A stretch of DNA of 38,880 nt from Streptomyces endocoffeicus (GCF_016741935.1 NZ_JAERRG010000055.1:1-38880); one strand, 5' to 3'. Numbered from the stretch's first letter, positions 24,621-32,346 are shown. Translations and numbers: made by a program. The notes: generated by a model not told the origin, from the sequence alone.

Positions 24621-24801
24621 AGACCAAGGCGCTACTCGTTTCCCCGCCCTCTCTGTCCCCGGCCACTCCACAAAAACGCCTGGTTGTCCGGCCGCAGTCC
24701 GGCTCCGTCAGCCCACTCAGAGAGGAATTCCGTCGAAAGTTGTCGAGCCAGGGGGCACGGTGCTGCTGAACACCGGCTGCGGGTAACACGACTGTGGGTG
24801 T

Positions 24802-25281
24802 TCAGTCGGCTTCTCGTTGCGCTGTGAAGTCCGTGCGCCACCGGTCGATCAGCGGGGGCAGCTCGCGCAGTATGAACGCATAGAAGTCCTCCATCTCCGC
24901 CAGCCGCCGCCCAGCCGGGGTGGATGGGCCGCCGGCCGCTGCGAGTCCCTGCTCGGCAACTTCACCCATGGTGGCCAGCAGTTGGTTCTGCTGCGACATG
25001 AGCTTGGCCCAGGCACCATCCGGGAAACGGTAGTGGTCCCGGCGGCTGCCCGGCGCCGGGACCCGCTCCAGTAGGCCACTCTGGGTGAGCTGCTTCACGG
25101 CGCCGGACACCGCACCGGAGCTGATCTGCAGCTCCTCGCACAGGTCGGCGGCGGTCGTTGTCTCCCGCTGGCTGAACAGCAGGGAGGTCATCACCCGCGC
25201 GGTGGTCTTCTGCATCCCGCCCTGTGCGAGGATCAGCGCCAGCTTCTCCGCCACGTCCCGCAGCTGCTTGTCGTCGCTCAT
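24802..25281 (-). CDS. MarR/GbsR-type transcriptional regulator
   Basis: The 159-residue protein contains a winged helix-turn-helix: RVMTSLLFSQRETTTAADLC, ELQISSGAVSGAVKQLTQSG and LLERVPAPGSRRDHYRF for the wing. N- and C-terminal helices would form the dimer interface. MarR/GbsR proteins generally bind a palindrome near their own promoter and release it on ligand binding. The gene is divergent from the DUF6653-type membrane protein, and a 16-bp palindrome lies between them. It probably represses both. ATG at 25281 has no strong ribosome site. Confidence 0.85.
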   Translation of the reverse strand: MSDDKQLRDVAEKLALILAQGGMQKTTARVMTSLLFSQRETTTAADLCEELQISSGAVSGAVKQLTQSGLLERVPAPGSRRDHYRFPDGAWAKLMSQQNQLLATMGEVAEQGLAAAGGPSTPAGRRLAEMEDFYAFILRELPPLIDRWRTDFTAQREAD

Positions 25282-25319
25282 GCCGACACCCTAACCGAAA
25301 GCTCCTTGCACTCAGAGTA

Positions 25320-25335
25320 TTCAAAGATCTCTGAA
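25320..25335. promoter_or_regulatory. Likely MarR-type operator
   Basis: TTCAAAGATCTCTGAA is a 16-bp palindrome with one mismatched pair, centred on AGATCT. It lies 39 bases from the regulator start and 88 bases from the divergent gene. Its AT-richness in this GC-rich DNA suits a promoter/operator. Confidence 0.6.
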
Positions 25336-25422
25336 ACTTGCATATGGTCGAGGCTGCGGACGCGACTGACTATCGCGCCCGATGAGCGCCGAATACGTCG
25401 AGCAGAAAGGCCCCACCCACCC

Positions 25423-25911
25423 ATGACTCGCAAGAACGCCGCAGCCGCCGTCCACGGGATGTCCGACGAAACCTGGAAGAGGCACGCCAACCCATGGAGT
25501 GTGTGGACTCGTTTCGCTTCCATACCGGCTTTCGAGCTGGCTGTGTGGAGTCGGCAATGGCTCGGTTGGTGGTGCCTGGCCGCCGTCGTCGCGGTCGTGG
25601 TCTGGCTCTGGCTCAACGTGCGCCTGTTCGAGCCGGTGGGGCCCACCAGCTGGACCGCCCGGGGCATCTACGGTGAGCAGCTCCACGTCGACGGCAAGGT
25701 GCCGGTCGAGCACAAAATGACCCTCAACTGGCTGATCGCAGCTGGCCTGGCGGGCTTCGCGTTGATCGCCTGGGGGCTGATCGCCATGAATGTCTGGCCG
25801 CTCACACTGGGCACTGTCACGGTCGTGCTCGCCCAGCTGTGGCGGATCGACCGCTACGGCCTGCTGTTCCAGCAGTACCTGCGCGAGCAGTCCGCGGATG
25901 GCGCGACATGA
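25423..25911 (+). CDS. DUF6653-type membrane protein
   Basis: The 162-residue protein has the conserved opening MSDETWKRHANPWSVWTRF, then membrane segments around WLGWWCLAAVVAVVVWLWL and LIAAGLAGFALIAWGLIAM, with a third hydrophobic stretch WPLTLGTVTVVLAQLWRI. The TWKRHANPWS motif is characteristic of a family of unknown function (DUF6653) usually found beside a MarR- or PadR-type regulator. ATG at 25423 is taken as start, with AAAGG further upstream. Divergent transcription from the regulator suggests ligand-controlled expression. No activity is known. Confidence 0.78.
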   Translation: MTRKNAAAAVHGMSDETWKRHANPWSVWTRFASIPAFELAVWSRQWLGWWCLAAVVAVVVWLWLNVRLFEPVGPTSWTARGIYGEQLHVDGKVPVEHKMTLNWLIAAGLAGFALIAWGLIAMNVWPLTLGTVTVVLAQLWRIDRYGLLFQQYLREQSADGAT

Positions 25912-25926
25912 AGCGCCGCCTCGCCC

Positions 25927-26070
25927 TCACGGGTAGCGAGCCGTCCCGACGTACTGCTGCTCTTTCTCGTGAATATCCTCGAGCCTCAAGAAGTGAACGA
26001 AGCCAGCGCCCACGTGGTTCAGAGAAGTCACCAAACCGAAGCTGACAGCTCCGCTCCAGACGGGACGCAT
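25927..26070 (-). pseudogene. Remnant of a Ku DNA-end-binding protein
   Basis: The frame begins MRPVWSGAVSFGLVT, the invariant start of actinobacterial Ku, preceded by a perfect ribosome site (AGGAGG) eight bases upstream. After residue 15 it departs from Ku (SLNHVGAGFVHF...) and stops after 47 codons. Intact Ku has about 270-320 residues and joins DNA ends with LigD in non-homologous end joining. Only the first strand is kept, so this is a truncated gene that may still be translated into a short peptide. Confidence 0.65.
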
Positions 26071-26216
26071 GGGACACCTCCTACGCCCCCCTGGGGTGTC
26101 CCAGCCTAAACACGCCAGCGGCAGAGTGCCCAGTTCAGGCCGCTGTCCGCCTGGTGCAGACTCTGGGCGCGCAGGGGCGACCGACGGGCGATTGGGTGAT
26201 GCCGACTCCGCCGACT

Positions 26217-26735
26217 TCAGGACGGTGGGAGATAGCGGGCATCGCAGGCAGTGCACGGTTCGCTGCCCGGCCGGGTGAGCTCGCGCAGCGCCTGGCTGAG
26301 TGTGAGGGCTGCGTCGCCGGTCGGTAGCCAGCACGATTCGTGGTGGATGACCTGGCGCCCGGGGCCGTCGGCGGGCGCGGGCAGATGTTGCACGCTCCAC
26401 TGGCCAGTCGGCGCGGCGGGGGAGGAGCGGGGCGGCCGGGCTGGCGGGCGTTCCCATCGCGTCGGCACGGCGGAGTAGTCGGTGCCCTCGATGGAGGTGA
26501 CCAGGCGAGCGGGGACGCACATCATGATCGCGTCGGGTTCGACCGTGACGCGGTCTGGTAGCCGCACTTCGGCCCACATGGGCAGGCGGAGTTCGTACCA
26601 CCAGCCGCTCCCGGAGCGGCGGCGATCGAGGCGGGCGGTGACCTGGGCTGTGACGCTCTGGCCGTCAGCCAGCTCGACCCACGCCGGAGGGCCGGGGGTG
26701 TCCGGGTCCGGGGTGTCGGGGCTGAAGGCGTCCAC
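26217..26735 (-). CDS. Hypothetical protein with C-terminal CxxC
   Basis: The 172-residue protein starts at GTG 26735, three bases after the upstream gene's stop. Its first half is beta-rich (PPAWVELADGQSVTAQVTAR, WYELRLPMWAEVRLPDRV). The C-terminal part has VIHHESCWLPTGDAALTLSQ and ends with SEPCTACDARYLPPS. Together His, Cys and the CTAC pair could bind zinc. This C-terminal pattern (H..C ... CxxC) recurs in small Streptomyces proteins of the DUF6233 kind, but I am not certain of the family. It is tightly linked with the gene before it, so the two are likely co-translated. Confidence 0.6.
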   Translation of the reverse strand: MDAFSPDTPDPDTPGPPAWVELADGQSVTAQVTARLDRRRSGSGWWYELRLPMWAEVRLPDRVTVEPDAIMMCVPARLVTSIEGTDYSAVPTRWERPPARPPRSSPAAPTGQWSVQHLPAPADGPGRQVIHHESCWLPTGDAALTLSQALRELTRPGSEPCTACDARYLPPS

Positions 26736-26737
26736 AG

Positions 26738-27076
26738 CTACGCGGCGGGTGCGGCGTCGTGGGCGTGCTTGAGCTGCATCCGCGCGGTGACGCGGTCTGG
26801 GCCCTCCAGAGTCGCCCAGAAGGGGTGCGTGACGACGGTGATGGTCAGCTTCCGCTGCCGGTCCCGCAGCCGCTGTACCTCCGCATGGTCCTCCTCGGGC
26901 CATCCGTCGGTCGCGGGGCGCTGCCGCGGGCGCCAGATGTCCGGGTCACTGAACCCCGGGTGCGGCTCAACGGACCACGGGAGGCCCTTGAGCAGTGCCG
27001 TGAGGGTACCGGCGACCTGGTGGAGTTCTTCCTGCGCGGTGAGCAGGTCCGGGGGAAAGTCGTAGGATCTGGCCAT
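26738..27076 (-). CDS. Small hypothetical protein upstream of the CxxC protein
   Basis: The 112-residue product begins MARSYDFPPDLLTAQEELHQ and is mainly polar, with WSVEPHPGFSDPDIWRPRQR, DRQRKLTITVVTHPFWATLE and VTARMQLKHAHDAAPAA at the end. It has no membrane segment or catalytic motif. Start ATG 27076 is preferred to the ATG six codons upstream because GTCGTAGGAT lies just before it. It is the first gene of a two-gene unit with the following CxxC protein. No function is recognised. Confidence 0.6.
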   Translation of the reverse strand: MARSYDFPPDLLTAQEELHQVAGTLTALLKGLPWSVEPHPGFSDPDIWRPRQRPATDGWPEEDHAEVQRLRDRQRKLTITVVTHPFWATLEGPDRVTARMQLKHAHDAAPAA

Positions 27077-27146
27077 GACCAGAATGATACGCATGTTCGA
27101 TTCTTGAGGGACGATGAGCCGACGCCCGGAGTGTCGTTGGTGTGAC

Positions 27147-27208
27147 TGAGCGCTTCACCTGGCGGATGAGCGGTTGACTTGGCGGGGCTGAGCGTGTGAG
27201 TTGGCGGG
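27147..27208 (+). repeat. Three tandem imperfect repeats of 20-22 bp
   Basis: Units at 27147-27166, 27167-27188 and 27189-27208 each begin TGAGCG and contain (C/G)TTGGCGG or CCTGGCGG after 12-14 bases. They adjoin the left inverted end and are probable transposase-binding sites. Confidence 0.7.
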
Positions 27209-27292
27209 CAGGGTAGCGGGCAGCTCGCTCACCTGTGGCGCTTTCACGGAAGGTGGTACGCGGACCCGTACGGTCCGGCTGTCCTGAAGGTT

Positions 27293-27439
27293 ATGGAGAT
27301 CTCGGTCCGTACACCGGCCGTCGAGCCCCGGGTGGTGTGGTCGCATAGCTGCACCCTGGATGATCTCGTCACGCCGTACGCCGTCGACCCGGCGATCGCA
27401 GTGGCTGTTCGGTTTCGGCAGACGCGGAACCGCCGCTGA
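27293..27439 (+). CDS. Possible 48-residue open frame or gene remnant
   Basis: ATG 27293 follows GAAGG closely and encodes MEISVRTPAVEPRVVWSHSC followed by TLDDLVTPYAVDPAIAVAVR. Amino-acid composition is reasonable, and the frame is also open upstream to about 27230, so this could be the tail of a lost gene. I recognise no family. Confidence 0.25.
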   Translation: MEISVRTPAVEPRVVWSHSCTLDDLVTPYAVDPAIAVAVRFRQTRNRR

Positions 27440-27544
27440 TGGCTGAGGAGTATGGTCAGTGACCGGAGGTTCAGGCATGGGTGGAGATGGGGTACCCGGG
27501 GAGCCCCGCACGCGTTGACACGGTTCGACTGTGACCTGTCGTCG

Positions 27545-27596
27545 CGTGCTGCTCGGTTCCGCAGCACGGCGCGGCGACGTCCCTGAAGACGTCGCC
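27545..27596 (+). promoter_or_regulatory. Two consecutive hairpins upstream of the MFS gene
   Basis: Hairpin one pairs CGTGCTGC (27545-27552) with GCAGCACG (27561-27568). Hairpin two pairs GGCGACGTC (27573-27581) with GACGTCGCC (27588-27596) around a six-base loop and is followed by TGATTTCC. They lie 80-130 bases before the MFS start and could form an attenuator, or a terminator of something upstream. Confidence 0.45.
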
Positions 27597-27677
27597 TGAT
27601 TTCCGTCACCCTCTGACTCATCGGCCTTCTTCGGGCGTGGGATGAGTCATGTCTGCGGTCCGAAAGGCTCTTCCTTC

Positions 27678-28877
27678 ATGCCTCTTGTTGTTCTTGCCTG
27701 CCTGGCCTATGTGAGCATGGCGCTGCCCGACAGCGTGCTCGGCATCGTCTGGCCTTCTATGAGCGCCGACTTCCACCAGCCGGTGGGAACGCTGGGGCTG
27801 CTCCTGGTGTTCGGTATCGCTGCCGCGGTGCTGTCGAGCACCATGACTGGGCGAATTCTCACCCACATGCACGTCGGCCAGTTGCTGTCCGGCAGCACCG
27901 TCCTGTCCGCGCTCGCCCTGATCGGCTACGGTCTCGCCCCATCGTTCTGGGCGGTGGTGGCGGCGACCGTCCTCCTCGGACTCGCATCGGGGGCCCTCGA
28001 CTCCGGCCTCAACGCTTACGCAGCAAGCCGTTTTGGCCCCCGTCACATCACCTGGCTGCATGCCAGCTACGGGTTGGGCGCCGCCCTGGGGCCGGCAACG
28101 GTCACGATCGCGCTGAGTTCTGGCGTTCACTGGCGATGGGCGTACGCCGTCATCGCCGTGGCCCAGACGATTCTCGCCTGCGCGTTCCTGCGAACCGCTC
28201 ACCGCTGGACTGCCCGGCCGGATCAGCCGGTGACGACGGCGGACCGCCCCCGCTCGGCAGCCCGGACGGACAGTGACAGCCGTCATGCCGGGTCACGCGG
28301 ACATGTCGTCGTGCTGAGCAGCACGGTCTTCGCCCTCCATATCGGCATCGAATCCGGGACCGGGCTGTGGGGGTACGTCTTCCTCACCGCAGGCCGTGGG
28401 CTCCCGCCCGGGACAGCCGGGCTGGCGGTGTCAGGGTTCTGGGCCACCATGTTCATAGGCCGTGTCATCCTCGGTCCCGTCGCCGAACGCGTCGGAGCGT
28501 CACGCGTCCTCTCGTGCGCCGTCGCGGGAATCGTCGGCGGCGCGGCCATGATGGCTCTGCCCGGCCCGGCGCTCTTCTCCCTTCTCGGCATGCTGATCCT
28601 CGGACTCGCAGCAGCCCCCGTCTTCCCCCTCCTCACCCTCACCACCGCCGAACGCGTCGGGCCTGATCACGCAGACAGGACCATCGGCTTCCAGGTCGCC
28701 GCGTCCAAGATCGGTGCTGCTGCTCTCCCCGCCGGGATGGGACTGCTCATCCAGCACGTCGGCGTAACCGCCTTCGGACTGGCCCTGCTCGTCCTCGTCC
28801 TCATCATGGCCACCGGCTACAGCCTGCTGGTGCGCTCGACGTCCTCCGCGGACCAGGCGAGCGCTCCACAGCCATGA
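27678..28877 (+). CDS. MFS transporter
   Basis: The 399-residue protein has about twelve hydrophobic segments in two bundles, separated by a polar loop (about residues 178-217: TAHRWTARPDQPVTTADRPR and following). Segments such as SSTMTGRILTHMHVGQLLSG and FIGRVILGPVAERVGASRVL have the cytoplasmic-loop pattern of major facilitator transporters. The start at 27678 is supported by GAAAGG nine bases upstream; ATG 27642, twelve codons earlier, cannot be excluded. It is enclosed by the 17-bp inverted repeats, so it may have arrived as a mobile passenger. Substrate unknown. Confidence 0.82.
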   Translation: MPLVVLACLAYVSMALPDSVLGIVWPSMSADFHQPVGTLGLLLVFGIAAAVLSSTMTGRILTHMHVGQLLSGSTVLSALALIGYGLAPSFWAVVAATVLLGLASGALDSGLNAYAASRFGPRHITWLHASYGLGAALGPATVTIALSSGVHWRWAYAVIAVAQTILACAFLRTAHRWTARPDQPVTTADRPRSAARTDSDSRHAGSRGHVVVLSSTVFALHIGIESGTGLWGYVFLTAGRGLPPGTAGLAVSGFWATMFIGRVILGPVAERVGASRVLSCAVAGIVGGAAMMALPGPALFSLLGMLILGLAAAPVFPLLTLTTAERVGPDHADRTIGFQVAASKIGAAALPAGMGLLIQHVGVTAFGLALLVLVLIMATGYSLLVRSTSSADQASAPQP

Positions 28878-29132
28878 TCCAGACCGAAACGCCGAGCGAG
28901 GACTCTCGATCACTGCGGACGACCAGAATCAGGTACTGAGAAATTAGCGCTTCAGCTGGCGAAACAGGGCCAAGCCGAGCGCTCAGTCACACCAGCATCA
29001 CCGCCTCGTGGCGGGTGTCGGAGTGTGCCAGCCCGCGGAAGAGGCTCGAATTCGAACGTATAGTGACGCACCAGTAGCGCAGTGTAAATATTTTCCTGTT
29101 GTCTCCTGCACGATCGTCCGTTTGCGGGCGCT

Positions 29133-29741
29133 ATGAGTGTGGAGGGCTCCAGCGGTCCTCTGGTGCTGAACGAGGCATCGTCCGAGACAACTGGAAGGGG
29201 CCGAAAGGCCGTGAACGTTTCGTCAGCGGGAGGGGAGGAGCGCTTGAGGCGCCCGCCGGGTGTAGTCGCTCTCCCAGCGGACTTCAGGGCGTTCCACCAG
29301 CTCGCCGAGGAGGCCGTCGACCATGCCTTTGAGCAACTCGCGGTGTCCTGGCCGACCGTGCTGGCCCAGCCGACGCCCGAGGCGTATGCGTGGAAGGTGG
29401 TCAAGAACCGCATCATCGATCTGGCCCGCCGCCGTAACCGCCGGCCCGTGGTCGTCGACGTGGCCGCGTTCGAGACCTACGACCTGCGCAACGCCGTGGA
29501 CCCGATCGGCGAGCTGGAGACTTCGCTGTTGGTCTACGAGGCGATCAACGACCTTCCCGACCGGCAGCGGGACGTCATCATCCTGCGTTACAGCCTCGGA
29601 TACGCCGCCACCACCGCACGCATCCTCGGCATCAGCCCGGCCGGGGTCCGGTCCACCGTGCGCCACGCCAGACGGCGCTTGCGCCAGGTCCTCGGACTGT
29701 ACGAGCAGGAAGGAAGCCGTGATGGGCACCGAACCGATTGA
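29133..29741 (+). CDS. Sigma-70-family factor with abbreviated region 2
   Basis: The C-terminal half is a clear sigma region 4 (LPDRQRDVIILRYSLGYAAT, GISPAGVRSTVRHARRRLRQ), with the HTH that reads -35 elements. Region 2 is partly present (VDHAFEQLAVSWPTVLAQPT, AWKVVKNRIIDLARRR). Between ADFRAFHQL and AEEAVDHAF, related factors as I know them carry roughly 20 more residues forming part of region 2.1-2.2, so an in-frame deletion is likely here. The start is unclear: ATG 29133, or GTG 29211 after GAAAGG. The next gene overlaps its 3' end by 20 bases, indicating a coupled partner. Confidence 0.72.
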   Translation: MSVEGSSGPLVLNEASSETTGRGRKAVNVSSAGGEERLRRPPGVVALPADFRAFHQLAEEAVDHAFEQLAVSWPTVLAQPTPEAYAWKVVKNRIIDLARRRNRRPVVVDVAAFETYDLRNAVDPIGELETSLLVYEAINDLPDRQRDVIILRYSLGYAATTARILGISPAGVRSTVRHARRRLRQVLGLYEQEGSRDGHRTD

Positions 29742-30468
29742 CCGGATGCTGGCCACGGCCTGCCTGATGCAGCGCCCATACCCGCCGGAAAAGCTGGCCG
29801 CGGCAGAGGAGAGGATCGCCGCCCGCGTCGCCGACCGTCTCGTGCTCGGCGCGTTGACCTTCGATGACACGGTGCAGTCCGCACGGGCCCAGTCGGCGCT
29901 GTTCAGGCCTCAGCAGCCCCCTGACGGCTGGCAGCCGGACGAGAAGCTGCTCGAGCACGCCGCCGGCGCCCTGCGCGCGGTATGCCGCGTGGCGGTCGGC
30001 GATGAGGGGGCTCTGCAGGAGATGTCGTCGTTCATCGGATACCGGACACCCGAGCCTGACGGCGCGGTGATCCTGGGGTGCGTGCTGCAGCTGGCCGCTC
30101 GCGAAGACTCCGCCCGCTTCTGGTGGCAGTTCGCCGCCGGCGCCGGGAATACCACCGCCGCCTACTGCCTGTACCTCCACCATCTCGCGCTCGGCGAGGG
30201 ACCGGCAGCCGACTGGTGGTACCGGCAGATGGTGCCCGACCGGCACGCCCTGGCCCCGGACGAGCACGAAGTCCTCATGCACCGTGTAGACCTTGGTCTG
30301 GCGGTGCGGGAGCCCACATCCACCGTGCGGATGACCGTGCTCCCCGAGGCCGCCGAAGCGGTCGTCCGATACGTCCCCACCGTGATCGAGTACGTGGACG
30401 ACGTCGAGCTACCGCTCCCCACTGACGGCTTCGCCGAACACATCGAAGAACTCGCCGCCACCCACTGA
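29722..30468 (+). CDS. Partner protein of the sigma factor, function unknown
   Basis: The 248-residue soluble protein starts at ATG 29722 behind AAGGAAG, overlapping the sigma gene. It begins MGTEPIDRMLATACLMQRPY followed by PPEKLAAAEERIAARVADRL. Its middle is helical, with Trp/Phe-rich parts (DSARFWWQFAAGAGNTTAAY, LYLHHLALGEGPAADWWYRQ) resembling TPR-like helix pairs. The tail is acidic (VIEYVDDVELPLPTDGFAEH). There is no membrane helix or zinc motif, so it is not a classical ZAS anti-sigma factor, though the coupling makes a regulatory role likely. A strong terminator follows. Confidence 0.7.
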   Translation: MGTEPIDRMLATACLMQRPYPPEKLAAAEERIAARVADRLVLGALTFDDTVQSARAQSALFRPQQPPDGWQPDEKLLEHAAGALRAVCRVAVGDEGALQEMSSFIGYRTPEPDGAVILGCVLQLAAREDSARFWWQFAAGAGNTTAAYCLYLHHLALGEGPAADWWYRQMVPDRHALAPDEHEVLMHRVDLGLAVREPTSTVRMTVLPEAAEAVVRYVPTVIEYVDDVELPLPTDGFAEHIEELAATH

Positions 30469-30545
30469 CAAATCACCAGAGCGCTGGGCTGCGTCAGCCG
30501 CCCGGCGCCCACCACTCAGCAATGAATCACGCCCCACCCGGAACT

Positions 30546-30572
30546 GGCGCCACGGAACGAGTCCGTGGCGCC
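30546..30572. terminator. Strong bidirectional hairpin terminator
   Basis: GGCGCCACGGA (30546-30556) and TCCGTGGCGCC (30562-30572) pair perfectly around a five-base loop. It sits between the converging sigma-partner gene and the small membrane-protein gene and should serve both. Confidence 0.8.
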
Positions 30573-30592
30573 TCGCTCCTGGTCCGGGCAGG

Positions 30593-30889
30593 CTAGGTCA
30601 AAAGCGGTGCCACCATCCCCCAGATCGACCACCCCACCCCGAGGCTCAACATCAGCCGCGTCGTCGTTGCCGCATTGGCGCAAACGGCATTGATCCACGC
30701 AGATATGCCCATGGTCAGCAGGCCTCCAAAAGCCACCAGCAAGGAGAACGACAGCCACGAGTCGAAGGGGTTGAAGCCTCCCGGACACGTCACGGGGGCG
30801 CCCCGGAGCTCCACGCATACGACCGCATACGCGGCGTGCGCGACTTCTCCGGCAAGGGCAGACAGGAAAAGCAGAAGAGCAGTGATCAA
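30593..30889 (-). CDS. Small membrane protein, TTG start
   Basis: The 98-residue product has an N-terminal hydrophobic helix (ITALLLFLSALAGEVAHAAY), a short loop with two Cys (VVCVELRGAPVTCPGG), then helices around WLSFSLLVAFGGLLTMGISAW and LMLSLGVGWSIWGMVAPLLT. TTG at 30889 is chosen because GAGGAAG lies five bases upstream and the hydrophobic stretch begins at once. The further upstream frame is unlike a protein start. No family recognised. Confidence 0.6.
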   Translation of the reverse strand: MITALLLFLSALAGEVAHAAYAVVCVELRGAPVTCPGGFNPFDSWLSFSLLVAFGGLLTMGISAWINAVCANAATTTRLMLSLGVGWSIWGMVAPLLT

Positions 30890-31236
30890 AAGGGCTTCCT
30901 CTCGGTGGGGCCCCGGGCTGCCCACTCCGGCCAGAAGACGCAACCCGGAACCGGTCGTTCCGGATAGTGTCGCGCAGCACCCCCCGCTTCCGGCCGGCAT
31001 CTCGTATGGTGATATGTCCCCTCTGGAGGGGGTGAACTTAGCCTTCTAGTCGATATGGTTCATTCTTGTACTGAGCAAAAGGAAGGCCCTGAATGGGGCC
31101 ATTTGCCTTGCGGCTCGGTGGGCCCGCCGCTCCTCTCACTCCGGCCAACAGAGACAGGGGGGCGGCGGGTGGTCTTGACCTGGAGCCGCGCCGGAAGGCA
31201 GAGCCTTGAACCGGCGGTCCACTGCGGCTCGGCGTG

Positions 31237-31545
31237 CTGTAGCACCCCGGCCATAGCGTTGTCCTCCCGGCCGTCGTCCTCCTGGGAGTAGGTCTCCATG
31301 GCGGCGGAGTTGTCGACTCATCCGCTCTGGGCAGCGATGGCCTTGCGGTCGGCGCCAGTGCGCTTGGCGCTGGCGGCGCCGCCGTGGCGGGTGGAGTGGC
31401 TGGTGAGGCGGCGGAGCAGCGCGGCGGGAGCGCCGAGGGCGGTGATGATGTCGCCGATGGTCTCGGGGCGAGTCCGGTGTCCTGGACGGTGTGCCAGCGA
31501 TTGTGGTGACAGGCGAAGCCGTGTGGAGCTCTGGCGTATGCCCAC
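31237..31545 (-). pseudogene. Tyrosine-recombinase C-terminal remnant with TGA in place of Trp
   Basis: The minus-strand frame reads LLRRLTSHSTRHGGAASAKR, TGADRKAIAAQSG, a TGA stop, then VDNSAAMETYSQEDDGREDN and AMAGVL. In related integrases this region reads like H..R.G.A..A...G.....IA.QGGW...S..M..YI...D.W.DNA. The TGA at 31318-31320 therefore stands where Trp (TGG) is expected, and Tyr of the ETYSQEDD segment would be the nucleophile. The N-terminal two thirds are missing. Confidence 0.68.
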
Positions 31546-31555
31546 TAGACTCGCG

Positions 31556-32101
31556 CTACTCCCCGTGCATCAAGGCGTTTGCCAGGGCAACGAACCGCTC
31601 TTCCATACGGTCTGCTTGCCCCTTCTGCTCCGCCCACGCGATCATGCGCTGATCGGCGGGCATACCCGGCATCCGCTGGCTGTCCGCCAACGTGTGGAGC
31701 GCCTCATACAGCTCCAGCGCCCGAGCCGGCATCTCCCCAGGCGGACCGATCACCGCGATGCGACGCGCTGCCCGTGATGCGGACCGCAGCGCCGCATTCA
31801 CCGTCCCCCATGCCTCCGCCGACCGGCTGCGGCTCTCCGCATCCTCCGGCCGGTACGTCACACGCAGCACGCCCTCCAGTGCGTCCAGCACATCATCACA
31901 GCCGGACAGGAACCCCGCGTACGCGTCTTCGCGGCGCTCGCGCAGCCAGTGACGTTGCTGCTCCCGTCCCTCTGCCACTGCCTGGGTGAGCGCCTGCCGA
32001 ATCATGGCCCGGCCCGTGAGGAAGGCGCCCACCGTGCCGCCGACCACGCCCCCGGCCGCTCCTGCCGCTCCTGCGATGACCGCTGCCCACCCCTGATCCA
32101 T
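31556..32101 (-). CDS. Hypothetical protein with N-terminal glycine-rich membrane segment
   Basis: The 181-residue protein opens with a Gly/Ala-rich hydrophobic segment (AAVIAGAAGAAGGVVGGTVG, then AFLTGRAMI), likely one membrane anchor of the glycine-zipper type. A long charged helix follows (AEGREQQRHWLRERREDAYA), then a helical cytosolic part. There are no enzyme motifs. Proteins of this kind are common singletons in Streptomyces. It lies downstream of the large STAND ATPase on the same strand, 245 bases away, so co-transcription is possible but not shown. Confidence 0.65.
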   Translation of the reverse strand: MDQGWAAVIAGAAGAAGGVVGGTVGAFLTGRAMIRQALTQAVAEGREQQRHWLRERREDAYAGFLSGCDDVLDALEGVLRVTYRPEDAESRSRSAEAWGTVNAALRSASRAARRIAVIGPPGEMPARALELYEALHTLADSQRMPGMPADQRMIAWAEQKGQADRMEERFVALANALMHGE

Positions 32102-32346
32102 TCCCGCATCTTGCCGCGTTACGGAAGGCGTTGCCTGCTTCCCCTGGATCAGGAAACAGGCAACGGGGGCCGATCGGTTTCCAGGTTGTCGCCGATTTTG
32201 GCCAGGAAGTCGGCGTTCACGCCCTCACCGGTGACCGTCGCGCCTGCACGGGACCGTCCTCTGCCCGCGGCCTGAGCCGCGAGCCTGGCCCTGTGCTGAG
32301 CATGTGGAAGGGTAATGGCGGCTTGGGCCCCCGGTGACCCGAAACG
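32102..32346. other. Intergenic spacer, nothing recognised
   Basis: There is no gene, strong hairpin or clear repeat between the STAND ATPase stop and the next minus-strand gene. Confidence 0.4.

Larger units (their letters stand above)
27138..28994. mobile_element. 1.86-kb unit with perfect 17-bp inverted ends
   Basis: TGGTGTGACTGAGCGCT at 27138-27154 recurs as its exact reverse complement at 28978-28994. The unit encloses an MFS transporter and no transposase. The left end continues into three tandem repeats starting TGAGCG. The right end also contains one related motif (AGCGCTTCAGCTGGCGAA, about 28946-28963) in the other orientation. Multiple end repeats of this sort are typical of IS21-like or Tn3-like termini, so this may be a non-autonomous passenger element. 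No clear target duplication flanks it. Confidence 0.6.

Noticed and set aside
27147..27208. A minimal CRISPR array
   Set aside because: The three repeats are directly adjacent with no spacers and are imperfect. They adjoin an inverted end and fit transposase-binding sites. I saw no CRISPR array or cas gene in the window.
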